Shown here in pieces: positions 7,160 to 14,418 of a stretch of 29,026 bases of DNA. The stretch covers positions 1-29,026 of the forward strand of contig UQXP01000018.1 in assembly GCA_900545055.1 (NCBI GenBank), given 5' to 3'. Numbering within the stretch: the stretch's first letter is position 1; each line of letters begins with the position of its first letter. This DNA is from an uncultured Collinsella sp. GTDB taxonomy: Bacteria > Actinomycetota > Coriobacteriia > Coriobacteriales > Coriobacteriaceae. The notes beneath the pieces were generated by a model. That model had not been told where the DNA came from. It made no database searches and was given only the letters and a program-made list of their open reading frames with translations. Made by a program: the position numbers and the translations under genes.

Positions 7160-7957
7160 ATGGGTCTTGAGGGAATCAAGCTGATTGCATGCGATTTGGA
7201 CGGCACGTTGCTGCATCCGGGGGAGCGCGAGCCGCGTTCCGAGGCCGTTGAGCTTATCGATGAGCTGCATCGTCGCGGTATCGTGTTTATGCCGGCGAGC
7301 GGCCGTCAATATGCGAGCTTGCGCCACCTGTTTGCCCCGGTGGCCGATGAGCTCGCCTATGTATGCGAAAACGGAGCCCTGGTGATGAGCGAGGGACGTG
7401 CCGTTGTCAAGCGTTCCATGGAACGTGGCCTTGCTATGGATATCGCGAATGCCGTGGTTGCGTATCCCCATGCCGACGTGACCCTTTCGTGCGAGGGGCA
7501 CCTCTACACCATGAGTGGCAACGATGTGTTTGTTGACCACCTGCGCTATGAGGTCCACTGCGATGTGGCGGTGGTCGACCGTCCCGAGGACATCGACGAG
7601 GACGTCATTAAGATTGCCTTCCAGACGCCCGAGGTGGATCAGCCGGCGGCCCTGGAGTATTTCGAGCGCCTCTTTAGCGACCGTGTCGACGTGATGACGT
7701 CGGGAACCGAATGGACGGACTTTATCGGTTTCGGTTCGGGCAAGGGCTCCGCGCTTGCCGATTACGGTCGTGCCCTGGGGATTTCGCCCGATGAGATGAT
7801 GGCGTTTGGCGACAATGAGAACGATCGCGACATGCTCAACGTCGTGGGCCATCCCTATCTGATGGAGAGCTGCAACCCCACCATGCGAGGCATCAACGAC
7901 CGCGTCCGTTACGTGCGCACGGTCGAAGAAGAGCTGCGTCGTCTACTTGCTGAGTAG
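7160..7957 (+). CDS. Cof-type HAD-superfamily phosphatase
   Basis: A 265-residue HAD phosphatase of the Cof/type IIB group, acting in the cytoplasm on sugar phosphates or similar small phosphates; the exact substrate cannot be read from sequence. Motif I is CDLDGTLL (residues ~11-18), motif II the serine in MPASGRQ, motif III the lysine in GSGKGSAL, and motif IV GDNENDRDML. The large cap lies between motifs II and III. The ATG at 7160 follows GGGGGAAA at 6 bases; the frame is open from 7100, but that would start inside hairpin C. The TAG stop (7955-7957) is part of the left arm of the palindrome at 7954-8038. Confidence 0.92.
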   Translation: MGLEGIKLIACDLDGTLLHPGEREPRSEAVELIDELHRRGIVFMPASGRQYASLRHLFAPVADELAYVCENGALVMSEGRAVVKRSMERGLAMDIANAVVAYPHADVTLSCEGHLYTMSGNDVFVDHLRYEVHCDVAVVDRPEDIDEDVIKIAFQTPEVDQPAALEYFERLFSDRVDVMTSGTEWTDFIGFGSGKGSALADYGRALGISPDEMMAFGDNENDRDMLNVVGHPYLMESCNPTMRGINDRVRYVRTVEEELRRLLAE

Positions 7958-8038
7958 ACATTTGGGACATGCCTAGAAATCTACTTTTTGCTGCAAAGTG
8001 CGGAAAGGTGGATTATAAGGCATGTCCCAAACATCTAC
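7954..8038. repeat. Palindromic element D containing both convergent stop codons
   Basis: The arms 7954-7974 and 8018-8038 (GTAGACATTTGGGACATGCCT type) pair over 21 bp with two differences. The interior can extend the stem imperfectly (AATCTACTTTTT against AAAGGTGGATT). The element fills the entire gap between the convergent HAD and Fur-family genes, and the TAG stops of both genes lie within the outer GTAG/CTAC ends. It probably acts as a shared mRNA 3' end; there is no T-run immediately after the arms. Confidence 0.85.
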
Positions 8039-8415
8039 CGGCAGTCGGGGCAGAGACCCTCGAAGATGGTGTAGTGCGACGTGACGTGCCAGCCGATTTG
8101 CTCGGACGCCTTGGCGTCGAGCTGGGCATCGAAGGGGAGCGGTACGTCGATGACGCGGCTGCACGAGGTGCAGATGATATGTGCGTGCGGCTCGATGGTG
8201 CGATCGAAGCGGCTGCCGCCCGGCGTCTTGATGGAGAGGATCTCGCCGGCGTCGGCCAAGAGATTGAGATTGCGGTAGACCGTACCGCGGCTGATCTTGT
8301 CATCCTGTTCGCGTACGGCGTTGTAGATTTCGTCGGCGGTGGGATGGTTATAGCTTTGGCGCACAGCGTCAAGAACCAGCTTTCGCTGCCTGGTATTCCT
8401 TCTTTGCACCGCCAT
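8035..8415 (-). CDS. Fur-family metal-dependent transcriptional regulator
   Basis: A 126-residue Fur-superfamily repressor. The N-terminal winged helix includes HPTADEIYNAVREQDDKISRGTVYRNLNLLADAGEI; the C-terminal dimerisation/metal domain has EPHAHIICTSC and a final CPDC, so Cys82, Cys85, Cys122 and Cys125 can form the structural zinc site and His77/His79/His114 part of a sensory site. The compact form and EPHAH..C pattern look more like PerR than Fur, but the metal cannot be decided from sequence. The ATG at 8415 has GAGGCGAGG upstream. A TTAG-N9-CTAA inverted motif and TATCAT in the 61 bp upstream may be an autoregulatory site and -10; this is weak. Its stop lies inside palindrome D. Confidence 0.93.
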   Translation of the reverse strand: MAVQRRNTRQRKLVLDAVRQSYNHPTADEIYNAVREQDDKISRGTVYRNLNLLADAGEILSIKTPGGSRFDRTIEPHAHIICTSCSRVIDVPLPFDAQLDAKASEQIGWHVTSHYTIFEGLCPDCR

Positions 8416-8476
8416 GCGCCTCGCCTCTTTTCTATCAACGGTCGTAGGTAAATGATACCGTATTTAGCACACAATA

Positions 8477-8887
8477 CTAATAACGAGGAATGAAACCGTC
8501 TTCATTGGCAAGTGGGGCTCGGGTCTGGGCGTCTGCGAGGCGAAAACGCGTTCCCATGCGCTCGTAGGAGGCATGAAGCGCCTCGAGATGAGACACGATG
8601 TTTGCCGGCGTGCCCTGTAGCTCCATCTCAACCGAGCCGTCTTCCATATTGCGCACCCAGCCGGTGAGGGAGCGCGCCTGTGCGAGGTTGGTGTTGGTGA
8701 AGCGGAAACCGACGCCCTGGACCTGCCCCTCCCACCGCAGGAAATAGCGCTGCGGGGCGTCTTGAGTGGCCTCGTCACTTGCGAGCACGGTGAGCCTACG
8801 GCGCAGCTCGAGCTCGACGCCAGAAGGCTTTTGGGGTTCGCGGCCGCCGCCGGCGACGCTGGAGAAGAACGTATCGAAGAAGCCCAT
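8477..8887 (-). CDS. acyP: Acylphosphatase with N-terminal extension
   Basis: A 136-residue protein whose residues ~46-136 form an acylphosphatase domain, which hydrolyses carboxyl-phosphate bonds. The catalytic Arg62 lies in VQGVGFRF and Asn80 in GWVRNMEDGSVEM. The first ~45 residues (MGFFDTFFSSVAGGG, then a charged stretch) are extra compared with ~90-residue stand-alone enzymes and have no clear function. The ATG at 8887 lies 2 bp after the oxidoreductase stop, so translation is probably coupled. Upstream frames to 9022 are only readthrough of that gene. A role linked to the preceding oxidoreductase is possible but unsupported. Confidence 0.88.
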   Translation of the reverse strand: MGFFDTFFSSVAGGGREPQKPSGVELELRRRLTVLASDEATQDAPQRYFLRWEGQVQGVGFRFTNTNLAQARSLTGWVRNMEDGSVEMELQGTPANIVSHLEALHASYERMGTRFRLADAQTRAPLANEDGFIPRY

Positions 8888-8889
8888 CG

Positions 8890-9996
8890 CTATGCCTGCT
8901 TGCCTGCGTCGGCCGGGAAGGTTATGCCGGCCTGCTGGCGCACGGCATCCATGATGCGCAGTGAGACGAGCGTGACATCGCGGTAGTGGCCAAGCTCGTG
9001 ACGTCCCGCCGGGGTCTCCCAAATCTCTTCCTTGACGTTATCGATGCCGCCGATGGCGGTGATAAAGTCTGCGAGTTCGTATTCCATGGTGTTGCTCGAT
9101 TTGGGCAGGTCGAGCACGCGGCCGTTATCGCCCTGTTCGCGCGGCGCCTCGGTCGCCGAGCCGCGTACGACATCGCCGCGATAGTCGATGCGGACGTTGC
9201 GGGGCGTGGATAGATGGTCGATCTGGATAGTGCCACGCTCGCCTTCGATCTGCGAGGGCAGTAGGTCATTCGTAATTTTGGAGTGCGCGAGCTCGACGGA
9301 GATACGGCCACCGCCGTAGCTGGCGAGGATGGAACCGCAGCCATCGATGGGGCCGTGCGTGAGCTGTCGCGTGGTGGGGTCGAGCAGAGTAGCCATGCTC
9401 GTAAGGCCGGAGGGCATGCCGAAAATCTCGACCATGGGCTCGACGGTGTAGACGCCAATATCCATGAGGGAGCCCGATGCCATATTGCAGTCGAAGATAT
9501 TGGTGGCGCGTCCCGCGAGAATCTCGTTGTAGCGCGAGGAATATTTGCCAAAGCGCAGCGAGGCGCGGCGAATGGGCGCAATTTCGCCCAGAGCGTCCTC
9601 AATGGCGTGGAAGGCGGGATCGTGGAGGGGACGCATGGCCTCGAGGGCCACGACACCTGCTGCCTCGGCAGCCCGGAAGACCTCGAATGCTTGCGCCTCG
9701 GTGGCGCAGAAGGGCTTTTCGACGATAACGTGCTTACCGCCGGCGATGCAGGCGAGCGCTTGCTCGTAGTGGAGCGCATTGGGGCTGCCGATATAGACGG
9801 CGTCGACGTCGTCGGCGGATGCAAGCTCATCGAGTGAAGTAAAGTTTCGCTCGCCACCGCGCTCGGCGGTAAAGGCGGCGCCGCGATCTGCATTGCGCGA
9901 GAGCGTGCCCGCAAACGCGGCTTGGTCGTTGGCGTTGACGACCTGGATAAAGTCGTCGGTAATCATGGATGTGCCGATGGTCGCTATACGCAGCAT
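8890..9996 (-). CDS. Gfo/Idh/MocA-family NAD(P)-dependent oxidoreductase
   Basis: A 368-residue oxidoreductase. The N-terminal Rossmann half begins MLRIATIGTSMITDDF; YIGSPNALHYEQALACIAGGKHVIVEKPF carries the family EKP motif with the active-site lysine; GSLMDIGVYTVEP belongs to the C-terminal alpha/beta domain. The family acts on sugars, inositols and related polyols; the substrate here is unknown. The ATG at 9996 follows AAGGGGG at good spacing; the open frame to 10431 is antisense overlap with rnhA. The acylphosphatase gene follows at 2 bp. A second, only distantly related family member is at 17299-18318. Confidence 0.93.
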   Translation of the reverse strand: MLRIATIGTSMITDDFIQVVNANDQAAFAGTLSRNADRGAAFTAERGGERNFTSLDELASADDVDAVYIGSPNALHYEQALACIAGGKHVIVEKPFCATEAQAFEVFRAAEAAGVVALEAMRPLHDPAFHAIEDALGEIAPIRRASLRFGKYSSRYNEILAGRATNIFDCNMASGSLMDIGVYTVEPMVEIFGMPSGLTSMATLLDPTTRQLTHGPIDGCGSILASYGGGRISVELAHSKITNDLLPSQIEGERGTIQIDHLSTPRNVRIDYRGDVVRGSATEAPREQGDNGRVLDLPKSSNTMEYELADFITAIGGIDNVKEEIWETPAGRHELGHYRDVTLVSLRIMDAVRQQAGITFPADAGKQA

Positions 9997-10069
9997 GTAT
10001 CCCCCTTGCGTTGTTTGGTCTACAGGATGAGTGTAGCGCGTGGGGATATAAAGCTGCGCGAAAAGGCTA

Positions 10070-10555
10070 TTACAGGTCGCTCTCGTTAAAGCCGGTGTCG
10101 ATATCGAGGTTGCTGCCGTCGGCCGCCGTGGTGGCGAGCTCATCGCAGCGCTCGTTGAGCTCGTGACCGGCGTGACCCTTAACCCAGATGAACTCAACCT
10201 TGTGCTTGCTTTTGGCGGTGAGTAGGCGCTCCCATAGGTCGCGGTTCTTGACGGGCTGCTTGTTGGCGGTTTTCCATCCGCGTTTTTTCCAGCCGTCGAT
10301 CCAGTGCTTGTTGAAGGCGTTGACGACGTACTGCGAATCGGAATGGACTTCGACGTCGCAGGGGCGGTTGAGCGCCTCGAGCGCCACGATAACGGCCATG
10401 AGCTCCATGCGGTTGTTGGTGGTCTTGGCATAGCCGCGCGAAAGCTCGGAGGTGAAGGTCTTGCCGGCGGGGTTGGTGTATTTGAGCACGGCGCCGTAGC
10501 CGCCGCGTCCCGGATTTGATCGGGCCGAGCCGTCGGTATAGATGATGACCTTCAC
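10070..10555 (-). CDS. rnhA: Ribonuclease HI
   Basis: RNase HI removes RNA from RNA-DNA hybrids. The 161-residue product has the four carboxylates Asp8 (YTDGSARSNPG), Glu51 (NNRMELMAV), Asp73 (HSDSQYVV) and Asp138 (ERCDELA), with His128 in the mobile loop (VKGHAGHELN). The basic protrusion KHWIDGWKKRGWKTANKQPVKN is present. I chose GTG at 10555 because AAAGGA lies six bases upstream; an ATG one base earlier is out of frame. A TACAAT (10594-10599 on the plus strand, read in reverse) is a likely -10. Confidence 0.96.
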   Translation of the reverse strand: MKVIIYTDGSARSNPGRGGYGAVLKYTNPAGKTFTSELSRGYAKTTNNRMELMAVIVALEALNRPCDVEVHSDSQYVVNAFNKHWIDGWKKRGWKTANKQPVKNRDLWERLLTAKSKHKVEFIWVKGHAGHELNERCDELATTAADGSNLDIDTGFNESDL

Positions 10556-10654
10556 ATGGTTCCTTTCGTTGGGTATGTTTCGTGCGAGTGACCATTGTAG
10601 CGCCATGCCCGCCGGGGGCTAGCAATCTATGATTTCTACCCCGTCTTCCGACAG

Positions 10655-11557
10655 TTAGTTGGCATGGATGATGCGGTTGAGCTCATCGAGGTATTGCTGC
10701 AAGAGGGGAGAGGGCTTGCGCTCGTCGTGCATGATATAGCCTACGTGCATCGTTGAGGCGTCTGCTAACGGGATCGATGCCATACCCCATTGCATTTCAT
10801 TGGAGAGGACGCCGGTCGACAGGGTGTAACCGTTCGACGTGATAAGTAAGTTAGTAAGTGTTCCGCGGTCCGAGATTCGTATGTTGCGGTCGCAAGGGAT
10901 ATAGCTAAAAGGTTCCTCGGCGTAATGGAAGGAGTTTGAGGTTCCCTGCTCAAAGCTGTAGCGCGTATAGGGCGTGAGGTCGGCAAGGGACAGCTGAGGG
11001 CGGCGTGCGAGCGGGTGGCGCTCGCTAACGAAGACGTGGACCGTCGCGTCGAATAGGGGATGGAAGCTTGCACGGGCATCGGCGAAGGCCTTCTGCAGAA
11101 CGCGGGCGTTAAAGTCATCCAGATACAGAATGCCGATATCGCTGCGAAACGCACGGACGTCATCGATGATCTGCGAGGTGGTGGTCTCGCGCATGATGAA
11201 CTCGAACTTGCTGTCGCGGCAGCGCTCGACCACGTTGACAAAGGCCTCGACCGAAAACGCGTAGTGTTGGGCCGAGATGGCAAGGCGGGCCTGAGGTGTA
11301 CCGCCGTCCTCGTAGCGGGCCTCGAGCATGTCGGCCTGCTCTACGACCTGGCGCGCATAACCCAAAAGCTCGGTGCCGTCGTTGGTGAGTGCAACACCGC
11401 GGCTAGAGCGCGTAAAGATTTCGATATGAAGTTCCTGTTCCAGGCTTTTGACGGCGTTGGAGATATTGGACTGTGCGGTATAGAGGCGCTGAGCTGCGGC
11501 GTTGATTGAGCCGGACTCTGCCACGGCGATCAGAAAACGAAGCTGCTGGAGGGTCAT
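10655..11557 (-). CDS. LysR-type transcriptional regulator
   Basis: A 300-residue LTTR. Residues 3-60 form the winged helix-turn-helix (LRFLIAVAESGSINAAAQRL, then SNISNAVKSLEQELHIEIFTRS); the rest is the periplasmic-binding-like effector domain. The ATG at 11557 has AAAGGA upstream. It is divergent from metY, sharing a 274-bp control region with a 10-bp palindrome near its own start, which is the classical arrangement for an LTTR that controls the divergent gene. Control of methionine/cysteine synthesis through metY is therefore likely but inferred; the effector is unknown. Confidence 0.93.
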   Translation of the reverse strand: MTLQQLRFLIAVAESGSINAAAQRLYTAQSNISNAVKSLEQELHIEIFTRSSRGVALTNDGTELLGYARQVVEQADMLEARYEDGGTPQARLAISAQHYAFSVEAFVNVVERCRDSKFEFIMRETTTSQIIDDVRAFRSDIGILYLDDFNARVLQKAFADARASFHPLFDATVHVFVSERHPLARRPQLSLADLTPYTRYSFEQGTSNSFHYAEEPFSYIPCDRNIRISDRGTLTNLLITSNGYTLSTGVLSNEMQWGMASIPLADASTMHVGYIMHDERKPSPLLQQYLDELNRIIHAN

Positions 11558-11573
11558 CGGCGCCCGTCCTTTC

Positions 11574-11583
11574 GATAGCTATC
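11574..11583. promoter_or_regulatory. Candidate LysR operator (GATAGCTATC palindrome)
   Basis: A perfect 10-bp palindrome lies 16 bp upstream of the lysR start codon, in the lysR-metY divergent region. LTTRs bind short interrupted palindromes and often repress themselves from such positions. No binding evidence beyond symmetry and position. Confidence 0.4.
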
Positions 11584-11618
11584 TAAAAAACCGATAACAG
11601 GTTAGCGCTTTTAAGTGA

Positions 11619-11647
11619 TTGACCGAGCGAAACAATGCTCGTACTAT
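11619..11647 (+). promoter_or_regulatory. Promoter of metY transcript
   Basis: TTGACC (11619-11624), a 17-bp spacer and TACTAT (11642-11647) make a near-consensus housekeeping promoter directed at metY. The spacer itself contains an inverted GAGC...GCTC motif that could be a regulator site. Transcription from here gives a leader of roughly 175 nt before the metY ATG. Confidence 0.75.
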
Positions 11648-11702
11648 TCAAAACACACAAAGGCGGTAGGTAATTAAACCGACCACGGAACCGGGATGCG
11701 AA

Positions 11703-11749
11703 AGGAGGCCCGCATATGAATTGCTTACCAAGACGAATGCCGGGCTCCT
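11703..11749 (+). promoter_or_regulatory. Leader hairpin enclosing a strong ribosome binding site
   Basis: The strand 11703-11715 (AGGAGGCCCGCAT) can pair with 11737-11749 (ATGCCGGGCTCCT), with one bulge per side. The left strand is the Shine-Dalgarno region of a 17-codon ORF beginning at 11716, so folding would hide its ribosome binding site. This suggests a switchable leader in the metY mRNA. It does not match the SAM riboswitch cores I know. Confidence 0.55.
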
Positions 11750-11769
11750 GTTTGCGCCCGTTGGCGTGA
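11716..11769 (+). CDS. Candidate metY leader peptide (17 aa)
   Basis: ATG at 11716 is preceded by AAAGGAGG at a seven-base spacing, the best ribosome binding site in this region, and reads MNCLPRRMPGSCLRPLA before TGA at 11767-11769. It ends 62 bp before metY. Two cysteines, an internal methionine and three arginines in 17 codons could report on sulfur amino acid or charging status. Cysteine-containing attenuator peptides are known before sulfur genes in actinobacteria. No Rho-independent terminator follows, so control of translation or Rho access would be the likely mechanism. Confidence 0.55.
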   Translation: MNCLPRRMPGSCLRPLA

Positions 11770-11831
11770 TCAGGAGACAGCAACTTACTTCTCTCTAATT
11801 TATTTACTTTTGTTCGATCAAGGAGATCATC

Positions 11832-13142
11832 ATGAGCCAGTTCATCAACAATCCCGAGCACACCTTTGGTTTCGATACCCTGCAGTTGCACGTTGGCCAG
11901 GAGAGCGCCGATCCCGCATCCGATGCCCGCGCCGTGCCTATCTATCAGACCACGAGCTACGTGTTCCGCAACGCCCAGCACGCCGCCGACCGCTTTGGTC
12001 TTGCCGACGCCGGTAACATCTACGGCCGTCTGACCAACTCCACCCAGGGCGTCTTCGAGGACCGTATCGCCGCACTCGAGGGTGGCGTGGCAGGTCTTGC
12101 CGTCGCCTCCGGTGCTGCCGCTATCACCTATACCCTGCAGGCACTTGCCCAGGCCGGTGACCACGTGGTGGCTCAGAAGACCATCTACGGTGGCTCTTAC
12201 AACCTGCTGGAGCATACGCTCTCCCAGTTTGGCGTCGAGACCACGTTTGTCGATGCCCATGACCTGGACGAGGTCGAGGGTGCCATCAAGGACAACACTA
12301 CGGTCATTTACCTCGAGACGCTCGGTAACCCCAACTCCGACATCCCCAACATCGACGCCATTTCCGAGATCGCCAAGAAGCACGGTCTGCCGGTTGTCGT
12401 CGACAATACCTTCGGCACTCCGTATCTGTTCCGTCCGCTGGAGCATGGTGCCAACATCGTCGTTCACTCCGCAACCAAGTTTATCGGCGGCCATGGCACG
12501 TCGCTGGGCGGTGTGATCGTCGACGGCGGTAACTTCGATTGGAAGGCAAGCGGCAAGTACGCCCAGATCGCCGAGCCCAACCCCTCCTACCATGGTGTTT
12601 CGTTTGCCGAGGCTGCCGGCCCCGCTGCCTTCGCAACCTATGTCCGCGCTATCCTGCTGCGCGACGAGGGTGCTTGCATCAGCCCGTTCAACGCCTGGAT
12701 CCTGCTGCAGGGCACCGAGACCCTGTCGCTGCGTGTTGACCGTCATGTCGAGAACACCAAGAAGGTCGTTGAGTTCCTGACCGGTGATAGCCATGTTGCC
12801 AAGGTGAACCACCCGAGTCTGCCCGAGCACCCCGATCACGAGCTCTACAAGGAGTACTTCCCCAATGGCGGTGCCTCGATCTTCACCTTCGAGATCAAGG
12901 GCGGCCAGGAGGCAGCTTGGAAGTTCATCGATCACTTGCAGGTGTTCTCGCTGCTCGCCAACGTGGCCGACGTCAAGTCGCTCGTCGTGCACCCGGCTAC
13001 CACCACGCACTCCCAGCTCTCTGCCGAGGAGCTCGCCGAGCAGAACATTACGCCCTCCACGATCCGTCTTTCCATCGGTACCGAGAACGCCGAGGACATC
13101 ATTTGGGATCTGAAGCAGGCCTTCGCCGCGCTGGACGAGTAA
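11832..13142 (+). CDS. metY: O-acetylhomoserine sulfhydrylase / aminocarboxypropyltransferase
   Basis: A 436-residue PLP enzyme of the Cys/Met metabolism family that makes homocysteine from O-acetylhomoserine and sulfide. Recognised segments: FGFDTLQLHVGQESADPAS at the start, YGRLTNSTQGVFEDRIAALEGG, the PLP-binding SATKFIGGHGTSLGG with Lys216, and the C-terminal LLANVADVKSLVVHPATTTHSQ. The length fits MetY, longer than the ~380 residues of MetB/MetC. The ATG at 11832 has AAGGAG six bases upstream. It is a single-gene transcript closed by the terminator at 13204-13243, and is divergent from a LysR regulator with a probable leader peptide between. Confidence 0.95.
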   Translation: MSQFINNPEHTFGFDTLQLHVGQESADPASDARAVPIYQTTSYVFRNAQHAADRFGLADAGNIYGRLTNSTQGVFEDRIAALEGGVAGLAVASGAAAITYTLQALAQAGDHVVAQKTIYGGSYNLLEHTLSQFGVETTFVDAHDLDEVEGAIKDNTTVIYLETLGNPNSDIPNIDAISEIAKKHGLPVVVDNTFGTPYLFRPLEHGANIVVHSATKFIGGHGTSLGGVIVDGGNFDWKASGKYAQIAEPNPSYHGVSFAEAAGPAAFATYVRAILLRDEGACISPFNAWILLQGTETLSLRVDRHVENTKKVVEFLTGDSHVAKVNHPSLPEHPDHELYKEYFPNGGASIFTFEIKGGQEAAWKFIDHLQVFSLLANVADVKSLVVHPATTTHSQLSAEELAEQNITPSTIRLSIGTENAEDIIWDLKQAFAALDE

Positions 13143-13203
13143 GGCGACTTGTGCAAGGACCCCTTGCGACTCGATAGGTATAACTGCATAAAATGCCTGC
13201 TCA

Positions 13204-13243
13204 AGGCGTCTGTGCGAACAATGGTTGCACAGGCGCCTTTTTT
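13204..13243 (+). terminator. Rho-independent terminator of metY
   Basis: The stem AAGGCGTCTGTGC / GCACAGGCGCCTT (one G-U) is followed directly by six or more T. It lies about 60 bp after the metY stop. Confidence 0.9.
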
Positions 13244-13455
13244 GCATAGGAAGGGCGCTGTTACAGGGTTTTTGGCATGCTTTATGCAATCGAGATGTGG
13301 AAAACTCCTGTTGAGAGGATGTGAGTTTTACGCAATTGACGTGCGCCTTTTGAGTAAAACCGCAGGTCGCGATTTGCTCGGGGTACTATGCAGCGCGATC
13401 GAATCACACGCAGCTCAAACGCAGCAAAAAACGCACTACGGAGGTTTCCAGCTAC
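13244..13455. other. Non-coding gap before the secreted protein gene
   Basis: No gene is supported here. TACTATG near 13386-13392 is a fair -10 without a matching -35; TTACAG...TATGCA near 13260-13287 is another weak pair. The promoter of the secreted protein gene should lie in this stretch. Confidence 0.35.
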
Positions 13456-14232
13456 ATGAGGATCGATTCACGAAAACCGAAAGCCGCCGCCCTTTCCGCC
13501 GCTCTGACCGTGGCACTTTTGGCGGGCGCCGGCGCAACTGATGCCCACGCGGCAACACTATCCGATACGGTTGGATCTACGCCGTCCGAGGCGACGCTGG
13601 TGCAGCCCGTCGACTACCGCGGCGACGGTTATGGCTCTATGCAGGAGTGGAACGCCTCGATGGGGGCAAAGCGCGATTCCCTGGAGATGCGCGCTCAGAT
13701 CATTATGAATATGTATGGCGACTATGCTACCGATGACGAGCGCGCTGTGTTGCAGGGCTGCATCGACGGTGCGGGTAGCCTGTTGACGATGGGGGAGGTC
13801 GACGCCAAGTCGACCGAGCTCGACGAGCTTCGCTCCACGCTCGAGGACGCCAAGCGCGAGGCGCTCGAGGCTGCTGCAGCCGAAGCCGAGGCAGCTGAGG
13901 CCGTTCAGGCTTCGTATTACAACGCCGGCTCCGGCTCGTCTTACGCGTCTGCTGTGTATTACGCGAACGGCTCGGGCCTGACGCGTTCGAGCGGCGTCAA
14001 TAACTATAACGGCCGCCGCGAGACTTATTACAGCAGCAACGTGTTGTATCACCACCGCACGGGCGAATGGACGCAGGATTCCGAGGGCTTTTGGCGCGAT
14101 TCCGATGGTTACTACGTCGTGGCCGCGGGCGATAAGGCTCAGGGCTCCACGTTTACCGGATCCAAGGGCGAGTGCAAGGTCTATGACTCCGGCTGCGCAG
14201 CCGGAACCACCGACTACTACACTGGCTGGTAA
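13456..14232 (+). CDS. Secreted coiled-coil protein with Tyr/Gly-rich C-terminus
   Basis: A 258-residue protein of unknown function. Residues 1-32 form a signal peptide: basic MRIDSRKPK, a hydrophobic core, and a probable signal peptidase I site after AHA. Residues ~60-150 are helical and charged, ending in an Ala/Glu-rich run that should form a coiled coil. The last ~100 residues are rich in Tyr, Ser and Gly with NVLYHHRTGEWTQDSEGFW, YYVVAAGDKAQGSTF and a final CKVYDSGCAAGTTDYYTGW with two cysteines that may pair. I recall similar C-termini in other coriobacterial secreted proteins, related to 3D/peptidoglycan-associated proteins, but no catalytic motif is visible. GGAGG lies 11 bases before the ATG. 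Confidence 0.8.
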   Translation: MRIDSRKPKAAALSAALTVALLAGAGATDAHAATLSDTVGSTPSEATLVQPVDYRGDGYGSMQEWNASMGAKRDSLEMRAQIIMNMYGDYATDDERAVLQGCIDGAGSLLTMGEVDAKSTELDELRSTLEDAKREALEAAAAEAEAAEAVQASYYNAGSGSSYASAVYYANGSGLTRSSGVNNYNGRRETYYSSNVLYHHRTGEWTQDSEGFWRDSDGYYVVAAGDKAQGSTFTGSKGECKVYDSGCAAGTTDYYTGW

Positions 14233-14259
14233 TCTGCCGACATCGATTGCATATGACAG

Positions 14260-14308
14260 ACGGGCGCCTTTACCGAGCTTTCGGGCAACGTAGTGGCGTC
14301 CGTTTTTT
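14260..14308 (+). terminator. Rho-independent terminator after secreted protein gene
   Basis: The stem ACGGGCGCC / GGCGTCCGT (one G-U), with a 26-base loop, is followed by six T. It lies about 28 bp after the stop at 14232. Confidence 0.8.
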
Positions 14309-14380
14309 GTGCGTGCTTGAATTAACAGAGCGCTTACCGTGGCAGTACGCCGCGCATATGGGCGCGAGGCACACTAAGTC

Positions 14381-14403
14381 ACGAGAAACAAAGTCTTTCT
14401 CGT
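14381..14403 (+). promoter_or_regulatory. Small hairpin before the membrane peptide gene
   Basis: A perfect 8-bp stem (ACGAGAAA / TTTCTCGT) closes a 7-base loop immediately before the AGAGGAAG ribosome binding region of the gene at 14419. Confidence 0.5.
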
Positions 14404-14418
14404 AGAGGAAGTGGTCTT

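Noticed and set aside
11640..11831. SAM riboswitch before metY
   Set aside because: Expected for a methionine gene, but I could not find the conserved SAM-I/IV core elements; a leader peptide with a hairpin explains the region better. An Rfam scan would settle it.
11583..13289. Long minus-strand open frame (568 codons) opposite metY
   Set aside because: Same shadow effect; it would also cross the metY terminator and promoter region.
13149..13541. 130-codon frame after metY
   Set aside because: It runs straight through the metY terminator and overlaps the secreted protein gene in another frame.
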